Shown here one piece after another: positions 11,482 through 23,156 of a stretch of 64,000 bases of DNA. Within the stretch, counting starts at the first letter, position 1; every line of letters begins with the position of its first letter. Made by a program: the position numbers and the translations under genes. Below the pieces are notes generated by a model, which was given only the letters and a program-made list of their open reading frames with translations, did no database searches and was not told the DNA's origin. Source of the DNA: Metridium senile. Its lineage: Eukaryota > Cnidaria > Anthozoa > Actiniaria > Metridiidae. The stretch covers positions 12,847,398-12,911,397 of the forward strand of contig OX459105.1 of NCBI GenBank assembly GCA_949775045.1, read 5' to 3'.

Positions 11482-12045
11482 TTAATCATTAACTGGACAT
11501 CGTTTGTGTTTTTTATAATTCCCTACACTCGTAAATTCCTTCAAACATTTCTCACATGTATAAGGTTTTTTATTTTGATGCGAGGCCATATGTGTCTTCA
11601 ATGAACATGACTGAGAAAATGACTTGTTGCATAGATGACAGACGAATGGTTTCTCTCCGGTGTGACTTAGTAAATGTGTACGAAGGTTCCCTGAAGTTCT
11701 AAATGACTTGTTGCATCCTTCTAGTACACAAGGGAATGGTCTTTCGTCTGTATGTATTAGTTCATGTGTCTTTAGAGCACTTGCTTGCTTGAAACCCTTC
11801 TTACATACTTCACATCGAAATGGCCTTGCGTCGGAATGAACAAGTGAATGCTGCCTGAGTTGCTGCGAAGTTTTGAACTTTTTTCCACATTTATCGCACT
11901 CTTGTCTCTTTTTCTTGTCATCTGAACAAACGTACTGTATGTGGCGATCGTAGTAATCTTTGAAGGAGAAGATTTTGTGACATTTTTCGCACTTATAAGA
12001 AGGTTCTGTTTGTTCTTCATCACTCGAATTATCATAGTCATCCAT
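11482..12045 (-). CDS. Six-finger C2H2 zinc-finger protein, intronless, 187 aa
   Basis: One open frame from ATG 12045 to the stop at 11482. An acidic N-terminus (MDDYDNSSDEEQ) is followed by six C2H2 fingers: CEKC...H at residues ~19-38 (degenerate, ending in Cys), CDKC-H-H, CEVC-H-H, CVLEGC-H-H (four-residue Cys spacing), CHLC-H-H, and a final CEKC-H-C finger. Linkers such as HTGEKPF and HTDERPF are canonical for tandem DNA-binding fingers. Known role of the class: sequence-specific nuclear DNA binding, usually transcriptional control; the target cannot be read from sequence. No KRAB, BTB or other effector domain is seen. Start choice: no upstream in-frame ATG before the 5' repeats. A 36-codon upstream ORF (12179-12069, MASYFVVFRLL...) ends 24 bases before the start and may damp translation. 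Lack of introns in an intron-rich genome could mean a retrogene. Confidence 0.85.
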   Translation of the reverse strand: MDDYDNSSDEEQTEPSYKCEKCHKIFSFKDYYDRHIQYVCSDDKKKRQECDKCGKKFKTSQQLRQHSLVHSDARPFRCEVCKKGFKQASALKTHELIHTDERPFPCVLEGCNKSFRTSGNLRTHLLSHTGEKPFVCHLCNKSFSQSCSLKTHMASHQNKKPYTCEKCLKEFTSVGNYKKHKRCPVND

Positions 12046-12068
12046 TGCACGTAATGATAATCCTTACC

Positions 12069-12179
12069 CTATTCAAGACTCTGTATAATAACCACCTTAC
12101 TAGATGAACAATTGCATTCTTTTATCAGGATGATACTACAACAACATAACAAACGGAACACAACGAAGTAAGACGCCAT
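12069..12179 (-). other. Upstream ORF in the zinc-finger gene leader
   Basis: ATG GCG in a good context opens 36 codons (MASYFVVFRLLCCC...) and stops 24 bases before the zinc-finger ATG, in a different frame. It could be a regulatory uORF or simply chance. Confidence 0.3.
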
Positions 12180-12432
12180 TTTGATTCTTATTTGACCGAG
12201 GGGGAAAATGGGTACTAATTGGTTATACCACAGGTAGCCCAAGCTTGGTTTTTGAGGTTTTTGAATACTGATATTTTTTAAATGGAAAAAATATATATAT
12301 TAAGGAGAGGGTAATGAAAAAACAAACATCAAAAAATACACTCTATGTAAGGAATGGAAGTTTTAAAAAAGGATTTCTTTTAAAAGATATTGTATTTAAA
12401 AACCTCAAAAACCAGGCTTGGGCTACCTGTGA

Positions 12433-13470
12433 TTTTCCTTTAAAAATTGTCATTTTGGGCCATTTTTGTGCATTTTGCATGGGCTATAGTCCATTGAAAA
12501 TCGTCATTTTGGGCCATTTTTGTGCATTTTGCATGGGCTATAGTCCATTGAAAATCATCATTTTGGGCCATTTTTGTGCATTTTGCATGGGCTATAGTCC
12601 ATTGAAAATCATCATTTTGGGCCATTTTTGTGCATTTTGCATGGGCTATAGTCCATTGAAAATCGTCATTTTGGGCCATTTTTGTGCATTTTGCATGGGC
12701 TATAGTCCATTGAAAATCATCATTTTGGGCCATTTTTGAGTATTTTGCATCGGCTATGTTGGGCCATTTTTGAGCATTTTGCATGGGCTATAGACCATTG
12801 AAAAACCTCATTTTGGGCCATTTTTGTGCATTTTGCATTGGCTATAGACCATTGAAAATCGTCCTTTTGGGCATTTTGCATGGGCTATAGACCATTGAAA
12901 ATTGGCTATAGACCATTGAAAATCGTCCTTTGGGCATTTTGCATGGGCTATAGTCCATTGAAAATCGTCATTTTGGGCCATTTTTGTGCATTTTGCATGG
13001 GCTATAGACCATTGAAAAACCTCATTTTGGGCCATTTTTGTGCATTTTGCATTGGCTATAGACCATTGAAAATCGTCCTTTGGGCATTTTGCATGGGCTA
13101 TAGTCCATTGAAAATCGTCATTTTGGGCCATTTTTGTGCATTTTGCATGGGCTATAGTCCATTGAAAATCATCATTTTGGGCCATTTTTGTGCATTTTGC
13201 ATGGGCTAGTCCATTGAAAATCATCATTTTGGGTCATTTTTGTGCATTTTGCATGGGCTATAGTCCATTGAAAATTGTAATTTTGGGGATTTTTGGCCAT
13301 TTTTGAGCATTTTGCATGGGCTATAGACCATTGAAAATTGTGATTTTGGGCCATTTTTGAGCATTTGCATGGGCTATTATAGTCCATTGAAAATTGTGAT
13401 TTTGGGCCATTTTTGAGCATTTTGCATGGGCTATAGTTCTTTGAAAATTGTCATTTTGGAGTGTTTTGCA
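12433..13470. repeat. 54-bp minisatellite, about 19 copies
   Basis: Unit GGCTATAGTCCATTGAAAAT plus CGTCATTTTGGGCCATTTTTGTGCATTTTGCATG. Starts at 12481 and 12535 give an exact 54-bp period, with shortened variants from 12840 onward. Because 54 is a multiple of three, long repetitive ORFs appear on both strands; these are not genes. The array lies 5' of the zinc-finger gene. Confidence 0.95.
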
Positions 13471-16400
13471 TGGGATGTATATATATAGTAATAATCTCCA
13501 TCTTGTAAAACATGCATCACAGACACCATTTGTTGATTAATTTTTGCTGTTTTAATTTAAAACTGTACAAACTCAGTGCTTACATGTTTTATATACACAC
13601 ATTATACATTTGATAGTAAATATATTTAAATACAGTCGTGTTCAACATAATCATTGTTAATTAGAATTACTTTACTTAACTGATGAAATACTGCTTTGAT
13701 GCCATGTACTACATCAAGATAATATAATAACTCTAAAAATATTAAGATACCATATTAATTTACCCCTTATAACAGTAACAAACACCAACACAGTAGAGTG
13801 AAAACATTAAAACCATGAAAACAAAAACAAAATAGTTACTAATAGTTCTTATTAATAGTCACTATCACTCAACCAGAAACATCAAATACAAAAGGAAGCA
13901 ATACCTCATTACAACTTTACTTGTCCTTGATAGTGAATAATAGACACCAAATAGAACTATTATAATACAGTAGCAATTTCATTTTATTTCATGGATAAAG
14001 TATTTTCACTCTAGTTGAAGTTGGCATGAAACAAAACAGAATCGAGTGGTTTTCAATGAACCCATTATACAAAGTGTAATCATTGGAGTACAATAAACAA
14101 ATACAATAGAAAACAAAAGCAATTGAGTATTACTAAAAGGCAGGCAAACAAACATACAGACAAACAAAAAAAGCACAAACAAACATAGACAAACAAAAAA
14201 TGCACAAACAACAAACAAACAAACATACAGACAAACAAAAAACGCACAAACAAACAACAAACAAACAAACATACAAACAAAAAATGCACAAACATAGACA
14301 AACAAAAAATGCACAAACAAACAACAAACAAACAAACAACCATACAGACAAACAAAAAACGCACAAACAAACTAACAATGTCAGTTTTGCTCTGATTAGA
14401 CACAAGACCTTTTCATAGTTTCGTCGAGGTTGGAGTTGCCACACATAGCAAAACTATAATCTACCATGCACAGCAACTCTAAGCTGGACTTGGAACTATC
14501 ATTTGTGGTCACTGAATGGAACTGTGAACAGGACTATTCCAATCCTAATGATTGCACTTTGTTTATAGGTTTATCAAAACCTCCTATATAAATTGAGTGA
14601 GTAACACAGTGCATTTGAAAACAATGATTGCAATCACCCTATTGACAACACAACTCCCATGTCGTCTAAATCTAACAATAAAATAGAACACATATTTATA
14701 TATATATATATATATATCTTGACTGTAAAATACCTCTGATTTCATAGAATCAAATATGCTCTTGAAAATATTCAAATATTCTTGGAGTAGTTCCAATGTA
14801 GTAATTTCATTTTTCTAATTACAAGTCTATATACATTATTAAATCACTGTCAAGTAAACCACACACTCAATCAAAATATGATGGCTTAGTTGGATAACTA
14901 TTGCTCTAGGACTGTATGAAGCTTGTACAAATGTGAATAGAAGTTTTAAATTACAGCAAAGTGCCCAAAAGTGTGACCACCGCTAATGTATTCGCATACT
15001 TTCGTCTATGCTGCTATCCAATCTGCATTACAGGATTGTCTTATCTTATCTCTGATCTAAACCCTAATTGGAGGATGGCGCTACAAAAGTATGCAAATAC
15101 ATTATCAGTGGTCACAGTCTTGAGCATCTTGCTGTTAGTTTGTACTAAATGCAGAAAAAGATATTGATGCTCTCCAATACTAAAGTGTTGATTTGGAATT
15201 GGTCAAAAGGCTCCAGGAAAGCCAACAAGGTGTTCAGAATCACTGAAGTGGGCAGACATTTTGGTAACCGATTGATGGATTCCTAATCACTAAATTCTTA
15301 ACCCTAAACCTATTGTTTTTGACTGGCTAGCCTCGTGTTCATGTTAAAACACAATAGAATTTTCCCCTGTATGCGAGGACATCTAACAAAGTGTTCATTT
15401 TGGTAACTCAACCAGTTCAATTCTGGCTGGATGTGTAATGATGCAAAATAATAATAATAATTATGTGATTGTATTGTTTTTTCTACTGACGTTGAAAAAC
15501 CATGTTTGGAAAATAGATGTCAGTCCAGAACAATGGCACATCAAATAAGCCACCATCTTTAGATTGAGCTCATTGTCAACTTGGAGTGTAAGTCCAAGTG
15601 ACATGTGATCAACATTCAAATTCTCCTTGAGAACTTCTTGAAAATTTGTATTTTGATCACAAATTGATTATATATATGGAAGTTAAAATACTCTCTGGTT
15701 GATCAGTGATAAATAAAAGTGATCAAAGGCCAACTTCTCATTTGGAACTTGCAGGAGTTTGATGAGAAGTTAATTTCTGATCAGGAATATGTTGTTAAAG
15801 TATTTAATGTAAACAAAAAACCCAAAATAAGACACCAAGTTCATCATAAGTGCAGAAATGACTTTTTTTGTCATTCAATACAAAATATCTGCACTTGACA
15901 AGAATATACATTGAATTAAAATATTGTAACCAATTAGGATGACTATTGTTCATCACTGACTGCCCTTTTGTTTTTAAATGAAATACAACTCCACTTAGTA
16001 ATCGTATTAGATATTTATTGCAATCAAGATGATAGTCAGTCTGGAACAATAGCTAGCCAAAATGGTCACCATATTTTCATTCATTGTACGGCATGTATAA
16101 AGTAATGTATTTGTTAATAATATGTACAAATATATGTGCAGGGTAACGTTGAGCATTTAGTATATTGTGCATGTCATAAAAAATAATTAAGTGCAGCATT
16201 ATTGCAGTTCGAGCAGCTTATAAACTAATTAAACCTCCACAATACATATAGCTGTTATAATAGTTATATGCAAATGTTTTTAAACAATGGATTTAAGTCA
16301 TGGCTCTTGGTCAAAAACAAAAACCCAAAAGCCTCAACCGAAAAGATAAATTTGCAAAGACAACAATGTTGAGCTATTGTCTACTTATTTTATCAAACTA

Positions 16401-17498
16401 TAAAAAACGTGCTTTTCCTTTTAAAAATAGATGTTACATAGCAAACATTGAGACTACAAAACAATTCACACAAGACCAGCTGTGAAATGGCATATCTATC
16501 TCCAGGATAGACATTGAAAATACCTATACAAAACAACGTCCATTTGATCTAGCAAATATTTACAGTGGACGACAACAAACTCTAGGGCCAGCAAAAGAGC
16601 GTATCAGTGCATACTATATTTACTGGTATTAGCGGCATTACCCTGCACTACAACCATAAATAAACATATGTGTATATATAGTATATATATATACCATTTT
16701 GTACATTTCATCTCCTGGATGATATTCATATTATTTATATACTTTTATAATATTGTAGAACTCTCTGTACATCGGCACCATGGCATAAACTTCTTGTTTT
16801 CAATACTAACATGTACTACGAAAACAACCTAACTGGGGAATAGGTCCAAATATTTATGCTAAGAACACGCCCACATTCTTTTAAAGTCACGCCCACTTTC
16901 TTTTCATGTCACACTCTGTCTTTTCCCACCAGTGCTGTGTTCACAGTTCCACAGTTCGGTGGTTTTCGTAGTATTACTGTTTTCATAAGGTAGCTTGTCC
17001 AAAACAGATAAAAAACTACCATACTGCAGTTTTAATAAAATGGTGGTTGGAAACTGACAATAAAAATGAAGCTTTACAGCAGTTTTCATAAGATAGGAAC
17101 TGTTAAATTTAGTTGAAATGACACATGAAAACACTGGCATACTATTGTTTTGAATACAAGAAGTTTCCCTGGTCCATATTAATTATATACTTTGTAGAAA
17201 CTTGACTTAAGTTATTATCTGTCGGCCATGATTAAAACCCAAGTTCTCCTTTGTAAAAGGAGAATTTACTTTTAGATCAGGTACGAGTTGATATATACTT
17301 TCAAATGCAGGAATTGATGTGGAGTTACTATCAGAAAATTGCTATCTTTTGGTAATTATCATCACTATTCTCACCACAATCATGACTTGCTGGTTCATTG
17401 AGAGAAAAACAGGTTAATTGTGACAATAAAAACCTTCCAAGTCCTGCAATCAAGTATATATTATCTTGGTTACCTCTGGACAGTACTTTAAATCAGGC
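13471..17498. other. Gene-free AT-rich stretch; probably includes the receptor 3'UTR
   Basis: No coding exon seen on either strand. It holds the CAAA array (14137-14375), a short TA run near 14697, a single arm of the 41.6-kb MITE at 14480-14550, and an AGCCTCG-type MITE fragment near 15320-15400. The part adjoining 17498 should be 3'UTR of the minus-strand receptor gene, but the poly(A) site cannot be placed. Confidence 0.6.
14137..14375. repeat. CAAA-rich minisatellite
   Basis: Repeated ACAAACAAAAAACGCACAAA and ACAAACAAACATACAGACAA units. The Cys/Phe/Val-rich ORFs on the minus strand and Lys/Gln/Thr-rich ORF on the plus strand are repeat artefacts. Confidence 0.9.
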
Positions 17499-20400
17499 TC
17501 ATGATGCATAGGAACTATCCATTTCAACTTCATTGCGGAAAGAACCCTGGAAAAAGACAAAGTCACATTAGATTACTGTATTGATATTATTCTCATGTAC
17601 CTGTATTTCACTTATACACCAAACGCAATTCAATAAATTAGATCAATGTAGCCAATGTCCCAACAATTTTGAACATGATGGTAGCTTCGTGTTCACATTG
17701 AAACACAATAGAGTTTTCACATGCATGCAAGGCATGCAGTCAAAAACAAAAGCCATAAAAAAAAATGGCAACAGATAATGCAGCATGCATCGATAGCTTT
17801 ACAAGAAATTTATGAAATAATATGCTAAACAAAGATGAATGACCTACCAGTAAACTTTGTCCTCTTCTACTGTGCCGTGAGAAATGTAACGTCATATTAT
17901 CAAGAGAACTATTAGATTCTGTGGTTTTCTTATATACAGGGTTATCAAAGGTCATCGTCCTGGGATATCTGAAACAAACAATGGTAAAATATTACTAATA
18001 CTGCTGATTTGAACTAAATACAATAATATGCAAAACTATGTTCATATTGATGATTACGGCAATGCAAATGATAATGACAGCAATGATAATAGTAAAGGAG
18101 CTTATGATAACATTGATGATGGCAAAAGTAATGATAAAGATGATGATGATAATCATGATGATACTAAAGATACAAATGATGATGACAATGATGATGCCAG
18201 TGATGATGGCAAAAGTAGTGATAAAGATGATGATGATAAAGATGATGATGATAAAGATGATGATGATAAAGATGATGATGATAAAGATGATGATGATAAA
18301 GATGATGATGATAAAGATGATGATGATAAAGATGATGATGATAAAGATGATAATATTATGGTAAAGATGATGATGATAAAGATGATGATGATAAAGATGA
18401 TGATGATAAAGATGATGATGATAAAGATGATGATGATAAAGATGATGATGATAAAGATGATGATAATAAAGATGATGATGATGATGATAAAGATGATGAT
18501 GATAAAGATGATGATGATAAAGATGATAATATTATGGTAAAGATGATGATGATAATGATAATGATAATAAATATACAAATGATGATAATGATGATGATAA
18601 TAATATAAACATGATGATAATGGTAAAGATGATGATACAAATGATGGTGGCTAAGATGATGATGATGCCAAAATTGTTTAATACAGATGACTATGGCAAT
18701 GCAAATGATGATAATGACATTGTTTAGAGGCCCACCTTTTCTGTATGTGTCTATGTACAAGACATCCTATGATTGTTGCTACCAGGAGAATAAATACCAC
18801 AATACCAACCACTATACCTATGGTTGTACCTGCAACAAACAATTTATTTATCAACATTTATAACTATGAATTCTGCCATACTAATATCACAATACAGGCT
18901 TCTACAATTCCAGTTAACAATAGAGCCGCCATCTTGAAAAGTAAACAAGTCACATTAGGGGGTTTTCATTTATTAGTGTAGGGGGGTTATTAGAGGGGGG
19001 GGTCCAGCAAATATTACGCAAACCCCCTTCCCGGTTGGTAAAAAATATCATAACCCCCTATACTGGCCCAGTTTATTTTTACAATTAGCGACAACCTTCC
19101 TATATAGCTTCCAAAAGAATATTGTGATCCCCCCTTCCCGGCTGCAATATTGCTGACCCCCCTAAATGATGTTTCGATTTGGTGCCGACTGTCCCCAAGA
19201 AAGAGGGGCTTCTTACCCATATCCTCCACTGACTTTCCCTTGCTACTGCCAGCTACATTACTGCCATCTGTAGGACTAGCGTTAGGACCACCTGTAGGCT
19301 TATGATATCTGGTCTCACAGTGTTTACCATAATGAGTTTCTGGACAACTAGACAGTAAAACATACAACATGAGTCCCCCATGATGCTTTGGGAACGAACA
19401 CAGGAAGCTCAACTTAGAATTGTTTAGCCTCCTGTGTTGATTTTATGACTAGTTTTAATTATTATAGGGTTCGTGCTGATGTCAGTAAACAAAATCTAAG
19501 GAGTTTTCAAGGAGTTTTCAAGGAGTTTTCAAGGACCAAAAAGTAAATTTTAAGCACTTTTTGGGACAACTTTGCATTCTGGGAAGGTCGTTCTCAGTAC
19601 CCCTCAATAGATGCAGGGATGCCTGTCGGATAATTTCTTTGCAAATTCTAATTAATCTTGTTGAACATGTTTTACGAAAATGATGTACAATACTAGAATG
19701 TTTACTTAACTTTAAATTGCAATACTAGAATATCTATCCTACTATAGCTAGAATTAAGGAGTTTTTAAGGAGTTTTTGCTGATTTTCTAAAATTCAAGGG
19801 CTTTTCAAGTGCCCTTAAAAACGTAAATCAAATCTAAGGAGTTTTCAAGGAGTTTAAGGAGTAGCACGAAGCCTGTTATTATTAATAACTAACACATGAC
19901 ACACAAAATTTACAATTAAAGAGTGTCACAATAAACACAAGAGAAGACAAATAAACACTAACTTACTTACAATACATAAAATAGCTACTGCCTACTTACT
20001 TTACAAGAAAGGGTCATTTTAATTACAAGAGTTTGTGTATTAATTTGAATAATTTTTTTAGCTATCACTATTTCATCCATGGTTATTTACAAACATCGTG
20101 TTTACAGAATCACTCCAAGTTTTCATATTTTTTTAAATGCACTGTCAATTTAAATCTTTTTCCTTCGATTACTAACATTCAAATGTCAACATGAAAAAGG
20201 CAGTTTACGCTGCTGTCAACCAAGAATAATCAGCCTATACCTTTTTGATTGACATCAGTTAAAAAAGGACCTTATTCACATTGTTGTCTGATTTTCAATG
20301 GCAGCATTATAACGAAAGATTCTGTAATAACTTTGTATGATTATATGATCGTCACGGAATATTAATGTCAATTATAAATGTCAATTATTATTATTATTAT

Positions 20401-20545
20401 TCATACACAATTTTATAACCGCGGATTAGACCAACATATATCTGTAATAACTTCAATACTTACGTGCATTCGGGTAGTTTGGTGCCTTTACCATCATCAC
20501 AGGTGCCATTGTTTTTACAATATCCATGGATACAATGAAAGGCAA
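17499..20545 (-). CDS. Receptor extra EGF, stalk, transmembrane helix and FDNPVY tail (coding exons 14-18)
   Basis: Exons 14 and 15 together encode a fourth EGF-like module ([12 protein letters not shown] ... [13 protein letters not shown]), not present at this place in vertebrate LDLR. A short Gly/Ser/Thr-rich stalk follows. Exon 16 encodes [19 protein letters not shown], a single membrane helix, followed by basic HRHIQKR. Exon 17 has FDNPVY, the clathrin-adaptor/PTB-binding endocytosis signal of the LDLR family. Exon 18 ends ...[10 protein letters not shown] and TGA. Confidence 0.92.
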
Positions 20546-23119
20546 CTACAAAACAAATACACATGTTATTATTATCAACACATTTATTATTAAAAGATAG
20601 ATACAACTGATTTCAAGAACAATGTCCTGATTTTTGGAATTTAGTGGGAATTTAGTTAATCATTATTATAAATATCAATAACAATCCAAATATGTTTTAA
20701 TTAAAACTGAAAAAAAAAAATGAAGTCAGTGACTTTGAAACGTCGTAATATTTGCGTTAATCTAGTTCAAATACTATACTAAAATCGTTATTAATAAGAG
20801 ATTAATTAAAAGACAATAGAAGGTCACTTAAGCGGAACTCTTTCTTTTGTTATTTCTTTTTTACTAAACTTCTAATGTTCTCTTTTATAGTGTCTTTTTT
20901 CCTGTCACAGGTTTTGATTATCATATTTATTCATTCATCTCAATCTTTTTTTAATGTCACAACTGCAAGATTGAAAAATCCAAGCTAAAAAGCGATCAAC
21001 TATTATTTCAAATTCAAGTTTAAGTGAAGCTATTCAAAGATATATCCCCTGATGCTCTGAATTGTTCTTAGAAACAGGTGTATCATCATATCAGCTGCAA
21101 TTTTTTTTTCAGGAAAAAACAAACACATGAAATGCTTAAAGGGTTACTAGCACGATAGTGAAACAGGCTTATCTTAAACAAGTAAAAATCCCCTCTCAAG
21201 ATATCAAATTAGAAGCCCAAATAATATGATTATGAGCTTGAAGACAGAGGACTTTATAGCTCTTTCTTCATAGAGTAGATTCTTTTGATTGTGTTTAATT
21301 TCCTTTATGTTCAGACAGTAACAAAATATTTTGACTAAATAAATTAAGCATTATTAGCTTAAAGACAATGGACTTTTATAGCTCTTTCTTAATAGAGTAG
21401 ATTTTTTGATTGTGTTTAAATTGTTTAATTATCAGACAATAACAAAAATTGTTGCCTAAATAAAAGGATTATAAACTTAAAGCCAGAGGACTTTATAGCT
21501 CTTTTATCATACAGAGGTTGTAAATATTTTGAACTTAACACAAATGGGATATATAAATTTCTTAATGTTTGGACAATAACAAAAATTGTTACCAAAATAA
21601 AAGGGTTATATTAACCTTAAAGACTGCTGTATCAGATATGTTTATCAATAACAATTTCTTGACAAGTTGTAAATACATAGATATTTTGGGATTTCATGTT
21701 TGTGTATAGACAGCTTAATTTACATATAATACAAAAATTTGTGTTTGTAAAGAGTTTTTTTTATAAATATGAGTAGCAAAACCTACATAATATTGTATTA
21801 CAAAAAAAATAATGAATTTTTTTTTACAGGTTATGGTAATAAAACAAAAGTTGGCTTTGATTTACTGAATTCGGGTTGGAATAGAACACAAATCTACATA
21901 AATAAAAAGTTTAAAATAGTGTTGAAATTAAATTTACTGTAGCAACACAAAACATAGAACAATATTATCAAAATGTATCATAAACCAATTCAAAATTATC
22001 TTCCAAAGTCAAGACACAAATGTCATCAATACAAAATTCAAGACAAATCAAGTAAAGTGCAGTTTTTAGGCGTAAAAGTTTATCAATATCTTTTCTCGAG
22101 TGCCTCTGGCGAAGATTTCCACTGGTGCAGCTAAAACATATTTGAAACTTTTGCATATGAAAACCATAAATTTTCAGCTATCTTAAGAACATGCCAAAGT
22201 TTTAAGTCCATCAAAGAAAAACAAGTAAAATCAGAAATAAAATCATTCCAATTATAAGATACAAAATACACCACATTAAAAATCACAAACTTACAATGAA
22301 TAATAAGACCTAGAAAGTAAGCTTATCTACTAAACTCATTCAAACAATTTTGAATTCAAACATAAATTCAGTCAATTGAATCAAAACCAATTAGGAAATT
22401 AACAGTTAAATTAGATTAAAAATAAAATTAAAAATTCAGTGGAAATACTAATAAGTCCCCACAATAATCAAGTCCCCACAATACTACAAAAGACAAGTTA
22501 AAAAAATTGTCTGTTTCCCACACCATGACTCACCCAACACACGACAACCTGATAAAAGACAAAGAATAACCAACATGGCTGACAACAGGTCCTGTCACAA
22601 CTATATCCAAAACAAAGCAGGTTATAATTATTACCTGACGTGTTGCAGGTCTTCCCATCATACAATAGTTTGATGCCGTCAGGACAGTGACATGTATGTG
22701 TCTTTGGTCTTGGTGCCAGAAGACAGATATGACTACAGTCACCATTGTTTTTACCACAGGGGTTTACACCTGTCCAGTAATAAAGAGAGTTAGTACAGGT
22801 AGCTGTTCTTAGGTCTGGCAACTCATGATGATGCACATGAATAATTCAAAAGCAAATAGAAGTACAACACAAGAATCTATTTATCCATTAAGCTTGCAAC
22901 AAACTGTTAAATTGAGGAACAGGCCTGTGGCCCTCTATGATTAGGTCTACCAACTGAGGTCTACCATTAGATTACCAACTGAGATAAATATCTAACTCAA
23001 TTTAAGTCCTCATGTCTAAATTCCCCTCTTTTCATAACTCTTTATCAGCTCAAAGTTCTCTTGTTGTTAAGTTTTCCTCACCTATCTCCTCTGCCCTCTT
23101 GTTGTTCTCTAGTTTTAGC

Positions 23120-23156
<37 letters not shown>

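Noticed and set aside
12314..13420. Long repetitive ORFs on both strands
   Set aside because: Produced by a 54-bp tandem repeat whose period is a multiple of three; no start context, splice sites or homology.
14006..14444. Cys/Phe/Val-rich ORFs that look like small secreted or membrane proteins
   Set aside because: CAAACAAA minisatellite read in reverse in three frames.
18028..18760. Asp/Lys-, Met/Lys- and Ser/Leu-rich ORFs
   Set aside because: 12-bp GATGATGATAAA minisatellite inside a receptor intron.
19014..19412. 132-aa minus-strand ORF as a separate gene
   Set aside because: Only 19217-19347 is coding (receptor exon 15); the rest runs into intron and a CCCCCTTCCCGG repeat.
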